A stretch of 50,342 bases of DNA from Halanaerobiales bacterium (GTDB lineage Bacteria > Bacillota_F > Halanaerobiia > DY22613): assembly GCA_023128035.1 (NCBI GenBank), contig JAGMES010000018.1, positions 1 to 50,342 of the forward strand. The letters are read 5' to 3'. The notes under the pieces are model-generated. The model ran no database searches. It saw only the letters and a program-made list of their open reading frames with translations, and had not been told where the DNA came from. Positions within the stretch are counted from its first letter, which is position 1, and each line of letters starts with the position of its first letter. This document shows positions 38,365-46,527 of this stretch, piece after piece. The position numbers and the translations under genes were made by a program.

Positions 38365-39291
38365 ATGGAGAACAAAGTAATTCTTGAAATCCATAATTTA
38401 ACTAAGATTTTTAGCAAGAAAAAAGTCGTAGATGATCTCAATTTAACAATTTATGAAGGAGATATATACGGCTTTTTAGGACCTAATGGTGCAGGTAAAA
38501 CCACGACCATTAGGATGATTTTAAACTTGATTTATCCAAGTTCTGGAATGATACATTTAGATGGATATAATGTGCAGACAAATTTTCTTCAAGCTATAAG
38601 CCGAGTCGGGGCATTAGTAGAGATACCAAAGTTTTATCTGTCTTTAACAGCGTATCAAAATTTAAAGATTATGGCAAATTTGATTCCTGGAATAGGCAAA
38701 GAGCGGATAGAAGAAGTTTTAGACATAGTCGGCATTTTGGAACGGGCAGGAGATAAGGTAAAGACTTATTCTTTGGGGATGAAACAGCGGCTTGGTATTG
38801 CCGGAGCACTGCTAGGAAATCCCAAACTGGTGATCTTAGATGAGCCAACTAACGGGCTTGATCCTCAGGGAATGATTGAGATCAGAAAAACGATCAAACA
38901 ATTGGCCCATGAGCAGAAAATAACATTTTTCATCTCTACTCATCTTTTACATGAAGTAGAGCAGATCTGTAATAGGGTAGCTATATTACACAAAGGAAAA
39001 CTACTGGCCCATGGCAGGGTTAAAGACTTACTTTATACAGATAATGAGGTGATAGAAGTATATACTAAAAATCCGCAAAAAGTAAAAGAATGTGCGAGAA
39101 AATTGAACTTTGTCAAATCTATCAAAAAGGCTTCTACAGGATTGTATATTCAGATTGCGAAAGGTTATTCTAAGAATCTGTTGAACAAATTAGTTTCAGA
39201 GACAGGTGAGATTGAGTATTTTGTCCCACGAAACCAATCTTTAGAAAAATTCTTCATAGATTTAACAAAGGAGGGTGAGGAAATTGCGTAA
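38365..39291 (+). CDS. ABC transporter ATP-binding protein, BcrA/lantibiotic-immunity type
   Basis: This is the cytoplasmic ATPase of an ABC-2 exporter of 308 residues, the usual length for the BcrA/CcmA type. It shows the Walker A GPNGAGKTTT, signature YSLGMKQRLG, Walker B LVILDEPTNGLDP and the H-loop STH. The C-terminal third is the variable accessory region seen in drug-export ATPases. GGGAGG precedes the ATG at good spacing. The stop codon overlaps the start of the permease gene by 8 bases, so the two are translationally coupled. Lying just after the synthetase terminator, it plausibly exports the peptide or protects the producer from it. That role is inferred from position only. Confidence 0.93.
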   Translation: MENKVILEIHNLTKIFSKKKVVDDLNLTIYEGDIYGFLGPNGAGKTTTIRMILNLIYPSSGMIHLDGYNVQTNFLQAISRVGALVEIPKFYLSLTAYQNLKIMANLIPGIGKERIEEVLDIVGILERAGDKVKTYSLGMKQRLGIAGALLGNPKLVILDEPTNGLDPQGMIEIRKTIKQLAHEQKITFFISTHLLHEVEQICNRVAILHKGKLLAHGRVKDLLYTDNEVIEVYTKNPQKVKECARKLNFVKSIKKASTGLYIQIAKGYSKNLLNKLVSETGEIEYFVPRNQSLEKFFIDLTKEGEEIA

Positions 39292-40078
39292 TTTAGTTTT
39301 CAATGATATTTATAAAGTCTTTACTGGTAAGAAAATGTACATATTTATAATAATCAGTCTGGTGTTTTTATTAATTTTATCTGTCGGGATTAAAGTAGTA
39401 AAAACCATGCCAGATGCTACCAATGATCCACAAATTTTAAATATCACTGGACAGTCATTTCCATTGGTGGTATTAGATATATTTGTGAATTTGTTCTTCC
39501 CAATTTTCTTATTTATGATAATCGTTGACCTTGTAACAGAAGAACTGGTTAATGGGACTGCGAAGTTTACCCTTTTACGTCCAGTAAAGAGAGGAAAGAT
39601 TGTCATTTCCAAGGCTATTTCGGTATTTTTACTTTTAACACTCTTCTTAGTCATAAATTTGATCATAGCATATTGTTTAGGTGCAGTAATTTTAGGTTGG
39701 GAAGGGAACTTCATTATTAACGGGATTAGTTTGGACACTGTTGAAGGTATAGTTACAACTATATCAAGTTATTTGATCTCTTTAGTGCCATTATTTGCCT
39801 TTGGAATGGTATTTTTGATATTATCAATTTATGCCACTAGTGCAAGTTCAGGAATTTTAATAGGTTTAGGATTGATGTTTCTTTTAAAGATAGTAGGTTC
39901 AGTTATTAGGCCAATTGGTTTATTTATTATTACTGAGCATTTTGCTCTATATACTAATCTGATAGATAGTGTTAATTGGAATGGTCTTGGTAAAGGGGTA
40001 GCAGTAAGTTTGGTTTACAGCGTATTGGGATTAATGTTCAGTATTAAGGTGTTTAAAGAAAAAGATATTTTATTCTAA
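39284..40078 (+). CDS. ABC-2 type permease, partner of the preceding ATPase
   Basis: This 264-residue integral membrane protein has about six hydrophobic segments. These begin near MYIFIIISLVFLLIL and include a segment near ISVFLLLTLFLVINLIIAY and a last one near SLVYSVLGLMF. The overall plan matches ABC-2 permeases of the BcrB/NatB kind. A TTG at 39284 is preferred as start, with GGGTG six bases upstream; the in-frame GTG at 39275 lies inside that ribosome site. The TTG lies within the end of the ATPase gene, implying coupled translation. The short extramembrane N-terminus (RNLVFNDIYKVFTGKK) is typical. The substrate is unknown; the neighbouring biosynthetic genes make the peptide product a reasonable guess. 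Confidence 0.88.
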   Translation: MRNLVFNDIYKVFTGKKMYIFIIISLVFLLILSVGIKVVKTMPDATNDPQILNITGQSFPLVVLDIFVNLFFPIFLFMIIVDLVTEELVNGTAKFTLLRPVKRGKIVISKAISVFLLLTLFLVINLIIAYCLGAVILGWEGNFIINGISLDTVEGIVTTISSYLISLVPLFAFGMVFLILSIYATSASSGILIGLGLMFLLKIVGSVIRPIGLFIITEHFALYTNLIDSVNWNGLGKGVAVSLVYSVLGLMFSIKVFKEKDILF

Positions 40079-40096
40079 AAAGGGAAGGTGACTTTT

Positions 40097-40798
40097 ATGA
40101 AGCGTATGAGCATTTTACTTATGGCGGTAGTATTAGTTTTTCTAGTATTCTCAAAAACAAGTGCCAATGTTAAAAATGACCCACTTTGGCAAAAAGCTTT
40201 ATCAATTATGGAAGCTAATCAATTCTGGGTTGCTAAAGATATATATAGCCACATTGAAGATCTAAACCGCAAAGGTGAGTTAGAGAATGTACTAGAGCTA
40301 TATATAGAGAGTGTAATTAAGCCTAATGGTGAGGTAAAAATCCAAGTTGTAAAGGTCGCAGAGAATTCTGAGGATATTACTAGTAAGCGGAAAAATGATT
40401 TAATGGAATTGAATCAAGAGGCTCTTAATTTAGATGGTTTTCAATCAAATCCTTATAGTGAAGCATTGAAAAATAATCTGGATGTTAAACAGACAGGTCA
40501 GGTTAAAGTGATCGATGAAATGAACTGTATCGGCTATGAGTTCATGATTACTAGCAATAAAAAAGATATTTCCTGTATAGCCTGGATTGAAGAAAAAACA
40601 GGTATTCCTTTACAGATAGAGTATTATCCAAAAAAATCTTTGAAAATGTTAGGGGATTTTCAGAACATCTCTACGTACAAATTTTCTGCTGATGAATGGT
40701 ATATCAAAAATACAGTAATCAATACGACAATAAATATTCTTATTATCAAAAGAACCCTCATTATGTCGATGGATTTTAGTAATTATGAGCAAAAATAG
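40097..40798 (+). CDS. Exported LolA-like protein (outer membrane lipoprotein-sorting family)
   Basis: The first ~25 residues are a signal peptide (basic MKRMS, hydrophobic core, FSKTSA before the mature part). The remainder has the antiparallel-sheet character of LolA-like proteins, including the feature AWIEEKTGIPLQIEYYP and a C-terminal MSMDFSNYEQK that resembles the SFSDYW ending common in this family. GGGAAGGTG lies six bases upstream of ATG 40097, so the in-frame GTG at 40088 is not used. The gap to the permease is 18 bases, so the three genes form one unit. A lipid-binding periplasmic partner for the exporter would make sense in a cell with an outer membrane, but this is inferred. The family call is moderate. 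Confidence 0.7.
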   Translation: MKRMSILLMAVVLVFLVFSKTSANVKNDPLWQKALSIMEANQFWVAKDIYSHIEDLNRKGELENVLELYIESVIKPNGEVKIQVVKVAENSEDITSKRKNDLMELNQEALNLDGFQSNPYSEALKNNLDVKQTGQVKVIDEMNCIGYEFMITSNKKDISCIAWIEEKTGIPLQIEYYPKKSLKMLGDFQNISTYKFSADEWYIKNTVINTTINILIIKRTLIMSMDFSNYEQK

Positions 40799-40910
40799 TG
40801 ATATTTTTGAAATGGAATAATTTGAGATTTAACATAAAACACTCTATTTAGATATTGAATGAATGATGTAAGTAATAAAATAGATACAGAGCAAACCTTT
40901 TCATGTATTG

Positions 40911-40946
40911 AAAAATCTCACTCGTTTCTGAAGTGAGATTTTTTTC
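40911..40946 (+). terminator. Terminator after the ABC transporter genes
   Basis: AATCTCACT (40914-40922) pairs with AGTGAGATT (40932-40940) around a nine-base loop and is followed by a T-run; an A-run precedes the stem, so it could also act on transcripts from the opposite strand. It sits about 110 bases after the LolA-like gene and may end both that operon and the decayed minus-strand gene. Confidence 0.75.
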
Positions 40947-40989
40947 ATTATAAAGAATAGATGTGACTGTTATAGGAAGAAGTTATTAT

Positions 40990-41356
40990 TTATATAGACC
41001 AAATATATGCATTAGCAGACTGGTTCTCTCCTGCTGAAGTTGAGACTCCTACTATATCTATTCGATAGAAAGTATCTTTATTGTGTGCCATTTCTAGTAC
41101 TTCTAACTCTTTCATCCATGGTTCTTCAGGAATAATTTTTGCTGCAAATTCTTCCACACTTGGGATTCCATGGTTAGGCATACCTAGAGTTAGCAACTTA
41201 TCTACTTGACTAGTTCCATTGAAATATTTAAATAAGCTTTTGAAACTAGACCACCCATACTATGAACAACCAAATCAATCTTGTCAAAGCCTGTAGAAGT
41301 GCATACATTATCTACATGACGAAATAAAGATTTAGGAAACTGTAGATTAAATCAAG
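40990..41356 (-). pseudogene. Alpha/beta-hydrolase (lipase/esterase) remnant
   Basis: Reading the minus strand from about 41356, one frame gives a segment with FDKIDLVVHSMGGLVSKAY, containing the nucleophile elbow HSMGG of triacylglycerol lipases and esterases. The match then jumps frame near 41222-41236 (the minus strand reads TTTAAATATTT, apparently one A short). It continues as GTSQVDKLLTLGMPNHGIP, the usual LGTPHHG-like motif, and ends at the stop codon at 40990. The N-terminal half is missing; the frame upstream soon meets a stop. So there is both a 5' loss and a frameshift, and the gene is not functional as read. Together with the short plus-strand remnant next to it, this marks a decayed intergenic region. 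Confidence 0.75.
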
Positions 41357-41535
41357 CTGGAAAGAGGTGTGACAATGAATTAAAGGCAGTCAAAATCTTT
41401 CTTCCTATTCGGTATATTTGGTTAATGAGTTTACACTGTTATGGTTCTAGTGAGTGGGGAAGAGATTGGATTAGTGACGATTATTATGATGTTTTTCTTG
41501 GTCAGATATATATTGATAAAAATGAAGTAAATTAA
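41332..41535 (+). pseudogene. Short coding-like remnant of unknown family
   Basis: An open stretch ends with SSEWGRDWISDDYYDVFLGQ and a short polar tail before TAA at 41533. It has no ribosome site or plausible full-length start; the first in-frame ATG is at 41425. The composition looks protein-like rather than random, and it follows a decayed hydrolase gene, so a truncated C-terminal fragment is more likely than a working gene. I do not recognise the family. Confidence 0.25.
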
Positions 41536-41573
41536 TAGTAAAAAGAAGGTTAAAGCAATTTAATGGAGAAATA

Positions 41574-41603
41574 TTGATTATATAAATTTAATTATTGGAT
41601 AAG
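41574..41603 (+). promoter_or_regulatory. Possible promoter of the SBP-OmpA/VWA/TelA operon
   Basis: TTGATT, an 18-base spacer and GATAAG lie about 30 bases before the start of the first operon gene. Both boxes are imperfect and the spacer is long, but the position after the decayed region is where a promoter is needed. The GAGGGGG ribosome site follows at about 41617. Confidence 0.3.
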
Positions 41604-41631
41604 ACTAAAAATCAAAGAGGGGGTATTATTT

Positions 41632-43314
41632 ATGCCTAAAAGACTGATTTTTCTATTAATTTTTTTATTAAGTACCACAATACTATTTTCTAGCACACTC
41701 TTAGCTTCTTTTGAAAATCTTGGTATTAAGTATAAAGATTATACAAAAAAGAGTGTGGTAAAAGTGCCTCTTATTACATGGGGAGCAGATATCGCTACAA
41801 TTTATGGTAACGGTAATAACAAAGAAACAGCTAAAAACTCAATATTTGCAAAACAAGGGTTAAAGCTAGAGCTATTTAGAGAAGATGATTTTACCAAGCA
41901 AGTAGAAGAGTACATTTCCGGTGAAACCCCTTATTTGAGGGGAACTTTGGGGATGATCAATATGGCTTTAGAAGTGTTAAATAACAGGAGAGAAACAGAG
42001 CCGATTGTAATATATCAACTTAGTTGGTCTGCTGGAGGAGATGCCTTAGTAGTAAAAGATAACATTAAATCTATTAAAGACTTAAAAGGTAAGACAATAG
42101 CTATTCAACAGTATGGGCCACATGTAGATTATTTAATGAAATTATTAAAAGATAGCGGGGTTTCTTTAGAAGATGTAGATATTCGCTGGACAAAAAATCT
42201 GGTAGGTTTTGAAAATGGCACTCCTGCTGAAAAATTTTATCAAGACGGAGTAGATGCAACTTTTGTAATTATACCAGATGCTTTGGCTCTTACAAGCAAT
42301 GGTACTGTAGGGACAGGTGCAGAAGATTCTGTTAAAGGTGCAAGGATACTTTTATCAACTAAAACAGCTAATAGAATAATTAATGATGTTTATGCAGTAA
42401 GAAGAGACTACTATGAAAATAATAGAGAAGATGTAGAAAAATTTGTACATGGATTATTTTTAGCCGAAGAACGTTTGCGAGAAATTTTTAAGAATAAAAA
42501 GAGTGCAGAATATAGTGAAGTAATGAGTAAATCTGCAAAAATTCTTTTAGATAGTGAACAAGCAGTAGCAGATGTTGTTGGACTTTATTATGATGCCGAG
42601 TTTTCGAGATTTCGCGGAAATGTAAAATTCTTTTTAGACAATAAGTATCCAAGAAATTTCGAAATTATAACAGCAGAAATACAAGAATTTTTACTTCAAT
42701 TGGGAATATTAAGAAAAGAATTTATAGTAAACAAGGCAGACTGGGATTATGAGAAATTTAAGTCAGGACTGAAAGATGTTGAAACAGTGGAAATTCCAAA
42801 ATTTAACAAGGAAGAAGTTGCACAAATTATAAATAAAAGACAACAACAGGGTAATATAGATGATGGAGAGTTGTTTTCCTTTGAAATATACTTCAAGCCA
42901 AATCAGAATACTTTTAATGCAAATTTATATAAAGATCAGTTTGAAAAAGTAATAGAGTTGGCATCTACATATGGTGGAGCGATAATTACTGTCGAGGGAC
43001 ATTCTGATCCAATGGGATATCTTAGAAAAAAACAAGAAGGTGCATCAGAAATTATACTTAGAAAAATACAACAAGCTGCTAAAAATTTAAGTCTTAGTAG
43101 GTCAAATAAGGTAAGAGATGAGATAATCAATTATGCCAATCTCCTTGGAGTATATATGGATATTTCTCAATTTGCAACTGTAGGATATGGAATAGATAAT
43201 CCAAAGTATCCTATACCAAGGACGCAACAACAGTGGTTAGATAATATGAGAGTAGTATTTAAAATAATTCAAGTTGAAGCGGAAGAGAATCTATTTGTAC
43301 CACTTGATTTTTAG
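41632..43314 (+). CDS. Exported solute-binding protein fused to a C-terminal OmpA domain
   Basis: The protein has 560 residues. Residues 1-26 form a signal peptide (MPKRLIFLLIF... to LLAS). Residues ~45-330 resemble a nitrate/sulfonate/phosphate-type periplasmic binding protein (NMT1-like): VPLITWGADIATIY near the start, then IKSIKDLKGKTIAIQQYGPHVDYLMKLL-type strands split around the ligand cleft. Residues ~410-545 are an OmpA-like peptidoglycan-binding domain with EGHSDPMGY, LSLSRSNKV and a VGYGIDNPKYP segment; the Asp and Arg that contact peptidoglycan in this family are present. A ~30-residue insert separates the two motifs. The ribosome site is GAGGGGG. No permease or ATPase for this class is nearby, so the protein is more likely a wall-anchored sensor or scavenger than part of an importer (inference). 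It is the first gene of a probable six-gene operon. Confidence 0.85.
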   Translation: MPKRLIFLLIFLLSTTILFSSTLLASFENLGIKYKDYTKKSVVKVPLITWGADIATIYGNGNNKETAKNSIFAKQGLKLELFREDDFTKQVEEYISGETPYLRGTLGMINMALEVLNNRRETEPIVIYQLSWSAGGDALVVKDNIKSIKDLKGKTIAIQQYGPHVDYLMKLLKDSGVSLEDVDIRWTKNLVGFENGTPAEKFYQDGVDATFVIIPDALALTSNGTVGTGAEDSVKGARILLSTKTANRIINDVYAVRRDYYENNREDVEKFVHGLFLAEERLREIFKNKKSAEYSEVMSKSAKILLDSEQAVADVVGLYYDAEFSRFRGNVKFFLDNKYPRNFEIITAEIQEFLLQLGILRKEFIVNKADWDYEKFKSGLKDVETVEIPKFNKEEVAQIINKRQQQGNIDDGELFSFEIYFKPNQNTFNANLYKDQFEKVIELASTYGGAIITVEGHSDPMGYLRKKQEGASEIILRKIQQAAKNLSLSRSNKVRDEIINYANLLGVYMDISQFATVGYGIDNPKYPIPRTQQQWLDNMRVVFKIIQVEAEENLFVPLDF

Positions 43315-43335
43315 TAAAAAAAGGGGGGAGAGTAA

Positions 43336-44100
43336 GTGGCAAAAAAGAATAATAAAACCTGGATGCTGATATTAATTATAGTCTTAATATTTGTCGTACA
43401 AAAATTAAGCGATGATAACAATAATAGAGATACATATACACAAAACATTAACAATAAACCAGTGGAAACAAAAGAGACTGTGTATAAAGTGGAACCAAAA
43501 AATTGGTTACCAGAATCAGGAATGGAAGGCATAGACTTAGATAAAGATTTACTTCGACAAAATTATTATATAGTCTTTGATGGTTCTGGAAGTATGGACG
43601 GAAATAAATTAGTAACTGCTAAAAAAGCACTTAAAGAATTTATAAAAGTAGTACCAGAATCAGCTAATTTAGGTCTTTTAGTATTTGATGATCAAGGCTT
43701 AAGTGAAAGAGTTCCCCTTAGTTTTGATAGGGAGTTCTTGATAAAAGAAATTGATGAAGTTAATGCAAACAGAGGAACACCTTTACATAGTGCGATAAGC
43801 TTAGCATATGAAAAACTAAAATTTCAAGGACTAAAGCAACTTGGGTATGGTGAATACAATCTTGTAGTTGTTACAGATGGGGAAGCCAGTGGAGGACAGG
43901 ATCCAACTGGTATCGTAAATAGGATTTTAAAAGAATCTCCCGTGTTTATACATACCATAGGATATCGGATTGGAAAAAAACATTCTTTAAATCAACCAGG
44001 CAGAATAGAGTATAAGTCGGCAGAAAATTATGACGAATTGAGAAAAGGGCTTGAAGACGTTTTGGCTGAGTCTGAAGATTATACTGTAATTAACTTTTAA
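43336..44100 (+). CDS. Membrane-anchored von Willebrand factor A (VWA) domain protein
   Basis: A short basic N-terminus and one hydrophobic segment (WMLILIIVLIFVV) anchor the protein. A ~45-residue polar linker leads to a VWA domain from about residue 75. The metal-ion-dependent adhesion site is complete: DGSGSMDG, the Thr in RGTPLHS and the Asp in VVVTDGEASGG. The domain ends near HTIGYRIGKKH, and the C-terminal tail is acidic. The GTG start is preceded by GGGGGGAGAG; the gap to the upstream gene is 21 bases and to the downstream gene 14 bases. VWA proteins bind protein partners through the metal site, and here the two SBP-OmpA proteins on either side are obvious candidates (inference). With an N-terminal anchor the domain would face the periplasm. 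Confidence 0.9.
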   Translation: MAKKNNKTWMLILIIVLIFVVQKLSDDNNNRDTYTQNINNKPVETKETVYKVEPKNWLPESGMEGIDLDKDLLRQNYYIVFDGSGSMDGNKLVTAKKALKEFIKVVPESANLGLLVFDDQGLSERVPLSFDREFLIKEIDEVNANRGTPLHSAISLAYEKLKFQGLKQLGYGEYNLVVVTDGEASGGQDPTGIVNRILKESPVFIHTIGYRIGKKHSLNQPGRIEYKSAENYDELRKGLEDVLAESEDYTVINF

Positions 44101-44114
44101 ATGAGGGGTTTTAT

Positions 44115-45644
44115 ATGAGAAGTAATAAACAGCGTGGGTTAATATTATTTATAATTGGAGTAATTGTTGTTTTGGGAATAAGATTTATTACACCGATTTA
44201 TCAGGACAACTTTCTAAAGAAAACCAGTGATGCCGAAGGTGATAAAAAAATAGTAGTAGCTTTAGATAGCTGGGTAGGATATTTCTACTTCAGAAGCCCT
44301 GTTTTTAAAAAGCTGATGAGAGATTCAGGATATATGATTGAAGTAATAGATGATAATGCTGATTACGAAACAAGGATGAAAAAATTTAAAAATGGAGAAT
44401 ATGATTTTGCTGTAGCTACAGTGGATTCATACATTTTAAATGGTAGTAAAGAAAAATTTCCAGGAACAATTATATCTGTAATTGATGAGAGTAAAGGTGG
44501 CGATGCTATAGTTGGCTGGGAAAGTAAGGTAGCAACTATAGATGTTCTAAATGAAAGTGAACATATAAAGATAGCATATACCCCCAATTCTCCGAGTGAG
44601 CATTTGCTAAAATCTGTAGGAGTACATTTTGGTATAGAGTATCTAACTAAGAACGATGATTGGAGAATTCCGACTGAAGGCACTGTAAAAGCATTGCAAG
44701 CATTGAAAAAGAAAGAAGCAGATGTTGCAGTTCTGTGGGAACCTGAGCTTACTCAAGCATTAGAAATACTAGGGGTAGTAAAACTACTTGGGACAGAAGA
44801 TACTGAAAAGTTAATAGTAGATATATTATTGGTGAATAGAGCATTTTCTGAAAAAAACCCTTTAGATGTAGAGATATTTCTAAAAAATTATTATAAAACG
44901 CTTAAAATATATAGAGATGATAGAGGGCTTTTGGAAAAAGATGTGAAGAAGTATATGAAATTAAAGCAAAGTCAAATTGATATAACATTAAAAGGTGTGA
45001 GATGGTATAATCTCAACGACAATGCAAGATGGTTTGGTGTTGATGGTGAAAACTATCAGGATGAAATAATATCGGTTATAGAATCGACTGTAGATATTTT
45101 AATCGACAATAATGATTTTAATGAAAATCCACTGCCAAACAATGACCCTTATATGATTGTAAATTCTAAATATGTTAGTGATCTTTATAATAATGGTATA
45201 CTTTTAGATGATAATCAAAGTGTTAATGTTAAAAACAGATTTAGTAAATTAACTGATGATGAATGGGATGAATTAAGAACTGTAGGAACCCTTAAAATAA
45301 GGCCCATTACATTTCAAAGTGGTACATATGAAATTAACAACAGTGGAAACATTGAATTAGAAAAAATAATTAAAGATATAAAACACTATCCAAATTTTAG
45401 AATACTAATAGAAGGACATACTGGAACAAGAGGCGATGAAGATGAAAACAAAAAACTGTCATTTAAGAGAGCTCAGTCTGTAAAAGAATATTTAATAAAT
45501 ACTTTTGGGATAGAAGAAAACCGTATCCGAGCAGTAGGACGGGGAGGGCTTGAACCTCTAAAAAGAAAAGAGGGTGAATCGTCCCGGAGCTATAATTACA
45601 GACTGATGAGAGTTGAGATGCATCTCTTAACAGAAGATTTTTGA
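44115..45644 (+). CDS. Second solute-binding/OmpA fusion, N-terminally membrane-anchored
   Basis: Residues 6-26 are one transmembrane segment (GLILFIIGVIVVLGI) without a clear cleavage site, so the protein may stay anchored. Residues ~43-330 form a periplasmic-binding-protein fold of the NMT1 class (KIVVALDSWVGYF, EYDFAVATVDSYIL, KIAYTPNSPSEHLLKSVGV, KEADVAVLWEPELTQAL). Residues ~390-505 are an OmpA-like domain with EGHTGTRGDED, LSFKRAQSVKEYL and RAVGRGGLEPL. The peptidoglycan-contacting Asp of the usual GH(T/S)D motif is Gly here, while the Arg is kept, so wall binding may be altered. It is a diverged paralogue of the first operon gene. AGGGG precedes the ATG at 44115. Confidence 0.85.
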   Translation: MRSNKQRGLILFIIGVIVVLGIRFITPIYQDNFLKKTSDAEGDKKIVVALDSWVGYFYFRSPVFKKLMRDSGYMIEVIDDNADYETRMKKFKNGEYDFAVATVDSYILNGSKEKFPGTIISVIDESKGGDAIVGWESKVATIDVLNESEHIKIAYTPNSPSEHLLKSVGVHFGIEYLTKNDDWRIPTEGTVKALQALKKKEADVAVLWEPELTQALEILGVVKLLGTEDTEKLIVDILLVNRAFSEKNPLDVEIFLKNYYKTLKIYRDDRGLLEKDVKKYMKLKQSQIDITLKGVRWYNLNDNARWFGVDGENYQDEIISVIESTVDILIDNNDFNENPLPNNDPYMIVNSKYVSDLYNNGILLDDNQSVNVKNRFSKLTDDEWDELRTVGTLKIRPITFQSGTYEINNSGNIELEKIIKDIKHYPNFRILIEGHTGTRGDEDENKKLSFKRAQSVKEYLINTFGIEENRIRAVGRGGLEPLKRKEGESSRSYNYRLMRVEMHLLTEDF

Positions 45645-45654
45645 GGGGGATATC

Positions 45655-46503
45655 ATGAGTAAAAAGAGTGATTTGACTATAAACGACTATACACAGGAAG
45701 CAATACAAAAAGCTGCCATAAGTAAAATAATGGATAATACAGTCTCGACTTATTCATTAACAATTGGTGGAATAGGTTTAGTATCAGCTCTTGTTTTTGG
45801 CAAAAAAGAGTGGCTTTATGCATCCTGTGGACTAATAGTTATTGCTTTATTAGTTTATCTAGTCAATTATGTATTTAGAAGGGATGTTTTTGCAAAAAAA
45901 TATGTAGTTTTATTAAATAGAAGAAGTGAAGAAAAAAGAGTGGAATTGCTTGAAAGAATTAAACACATTCTCGCAGAATATGGTAATAACAGTGAACTAA
46001 GAGTTTTTTCAAGTCAGGGTGAAGAACAATTTACAAGAATAAAGGAAAAGTATCTAAATTACAAAGATTGTTTAGAGGACAAGTTTGATCCAAATGAACT
46101 AACGTATGGTAGATTTTTGGGTGCGGGAGAGCAGATATATTTTTCAGTGTTAGACAACCTTGAGAGAGTAACATCAGCCTTAAAAATAGTTTCAGGAATA
46201 GATGAAGAATATATTCGCCAGAGGATGCAGCATTTGGATATCTTAGCTCAAGAAAACAGATTACAAGAAGCAGATAAAAAAGAGATGAAGACACTTAGTG
46301 ATAGATTAGCACTTAAAAAGCAGCAGATGGATAAAATTAATGAGTTGCTTACTATAAATGAAGAAGCTATGACACAACTTGATCAGTCAACAGCAAGACT
46401 ATCAGAATTGAATACTACTAGAAATAGAGCTTCTGTAGATATAGCTACAGCTAGAGAAGAACTAGAAGAGTTGATAAAGAGGAGTAGTAAATATTCAGTC
46501 TAA
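45655..46503 (+). CDS. Two-TM coiled-coil protein of unknown function
   Basis: I do not recognise a named family with certainty. The 282-residue protein has a short polar N-terminus, two hydrophobic segments near residues 33-50 and 55-75 (TIGGIGLVSALVF and ASCGLIVIALLVYLVNYVF), and then a long charged helical part. From about residue 185 to the end there is a coiled-coil pattern (LAQENRLQEADKKEMKTLSD, then LSELNTTRNRASVDIATARE). The layout, two membrane helices followed by helices and lying directly before a telA gene, recalls XpaC, the usual TelA neighbour in Firmicutes, but I see no decisive motif. The gene starts 10 bases after the previous stop with GAGGGGG as ribosome site, so it belongs to the operon. 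A membrane tether for TelA is a plausible role. Confidence 0.75.
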   Translation: MSKKSDLTINDYTQEAIQKAAISKIMDNTVSTYSLTIGGIGLVSALVFGKKEWLYASCGLIVIALLVYLVNYVFRRDVFAKKYVVLLNRRSEEKRVELLERIKHILAEYGNNSELRVFSSQGEEQFTRIKEKYLNYKDCLEDKFDPNELTYGRFLGAGEQIYFSVLDNLERVTSALKIVSGIDEEYIRQRMQHLDILAQENRLQEADKKEMKTLSDRLALKKQQMDKINELLTINEEAMTQLDQSTARLSELNTTRNRASVDIATAREELEELIKRSSKYSV

Positions 46504-46527
46504 TATTTTCACAAAGGGGGATTAAAA

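Noticed and set aside
39310..39738. 142-residue minus-strand ORF across the permease gene
   Set aside because: It is fully antisense to a permease with clear membrane segments; the translation has no recognisable domain and no ribosome site.
41632..45644. The two binding proteins as parts of ABC importers
   Set aside because: No matching permease or ATPase is in the operon, and both proteins carry C-terminal OmpA domains, which importer-binding proteins normally lack. A distant transporter cannot be excluded.
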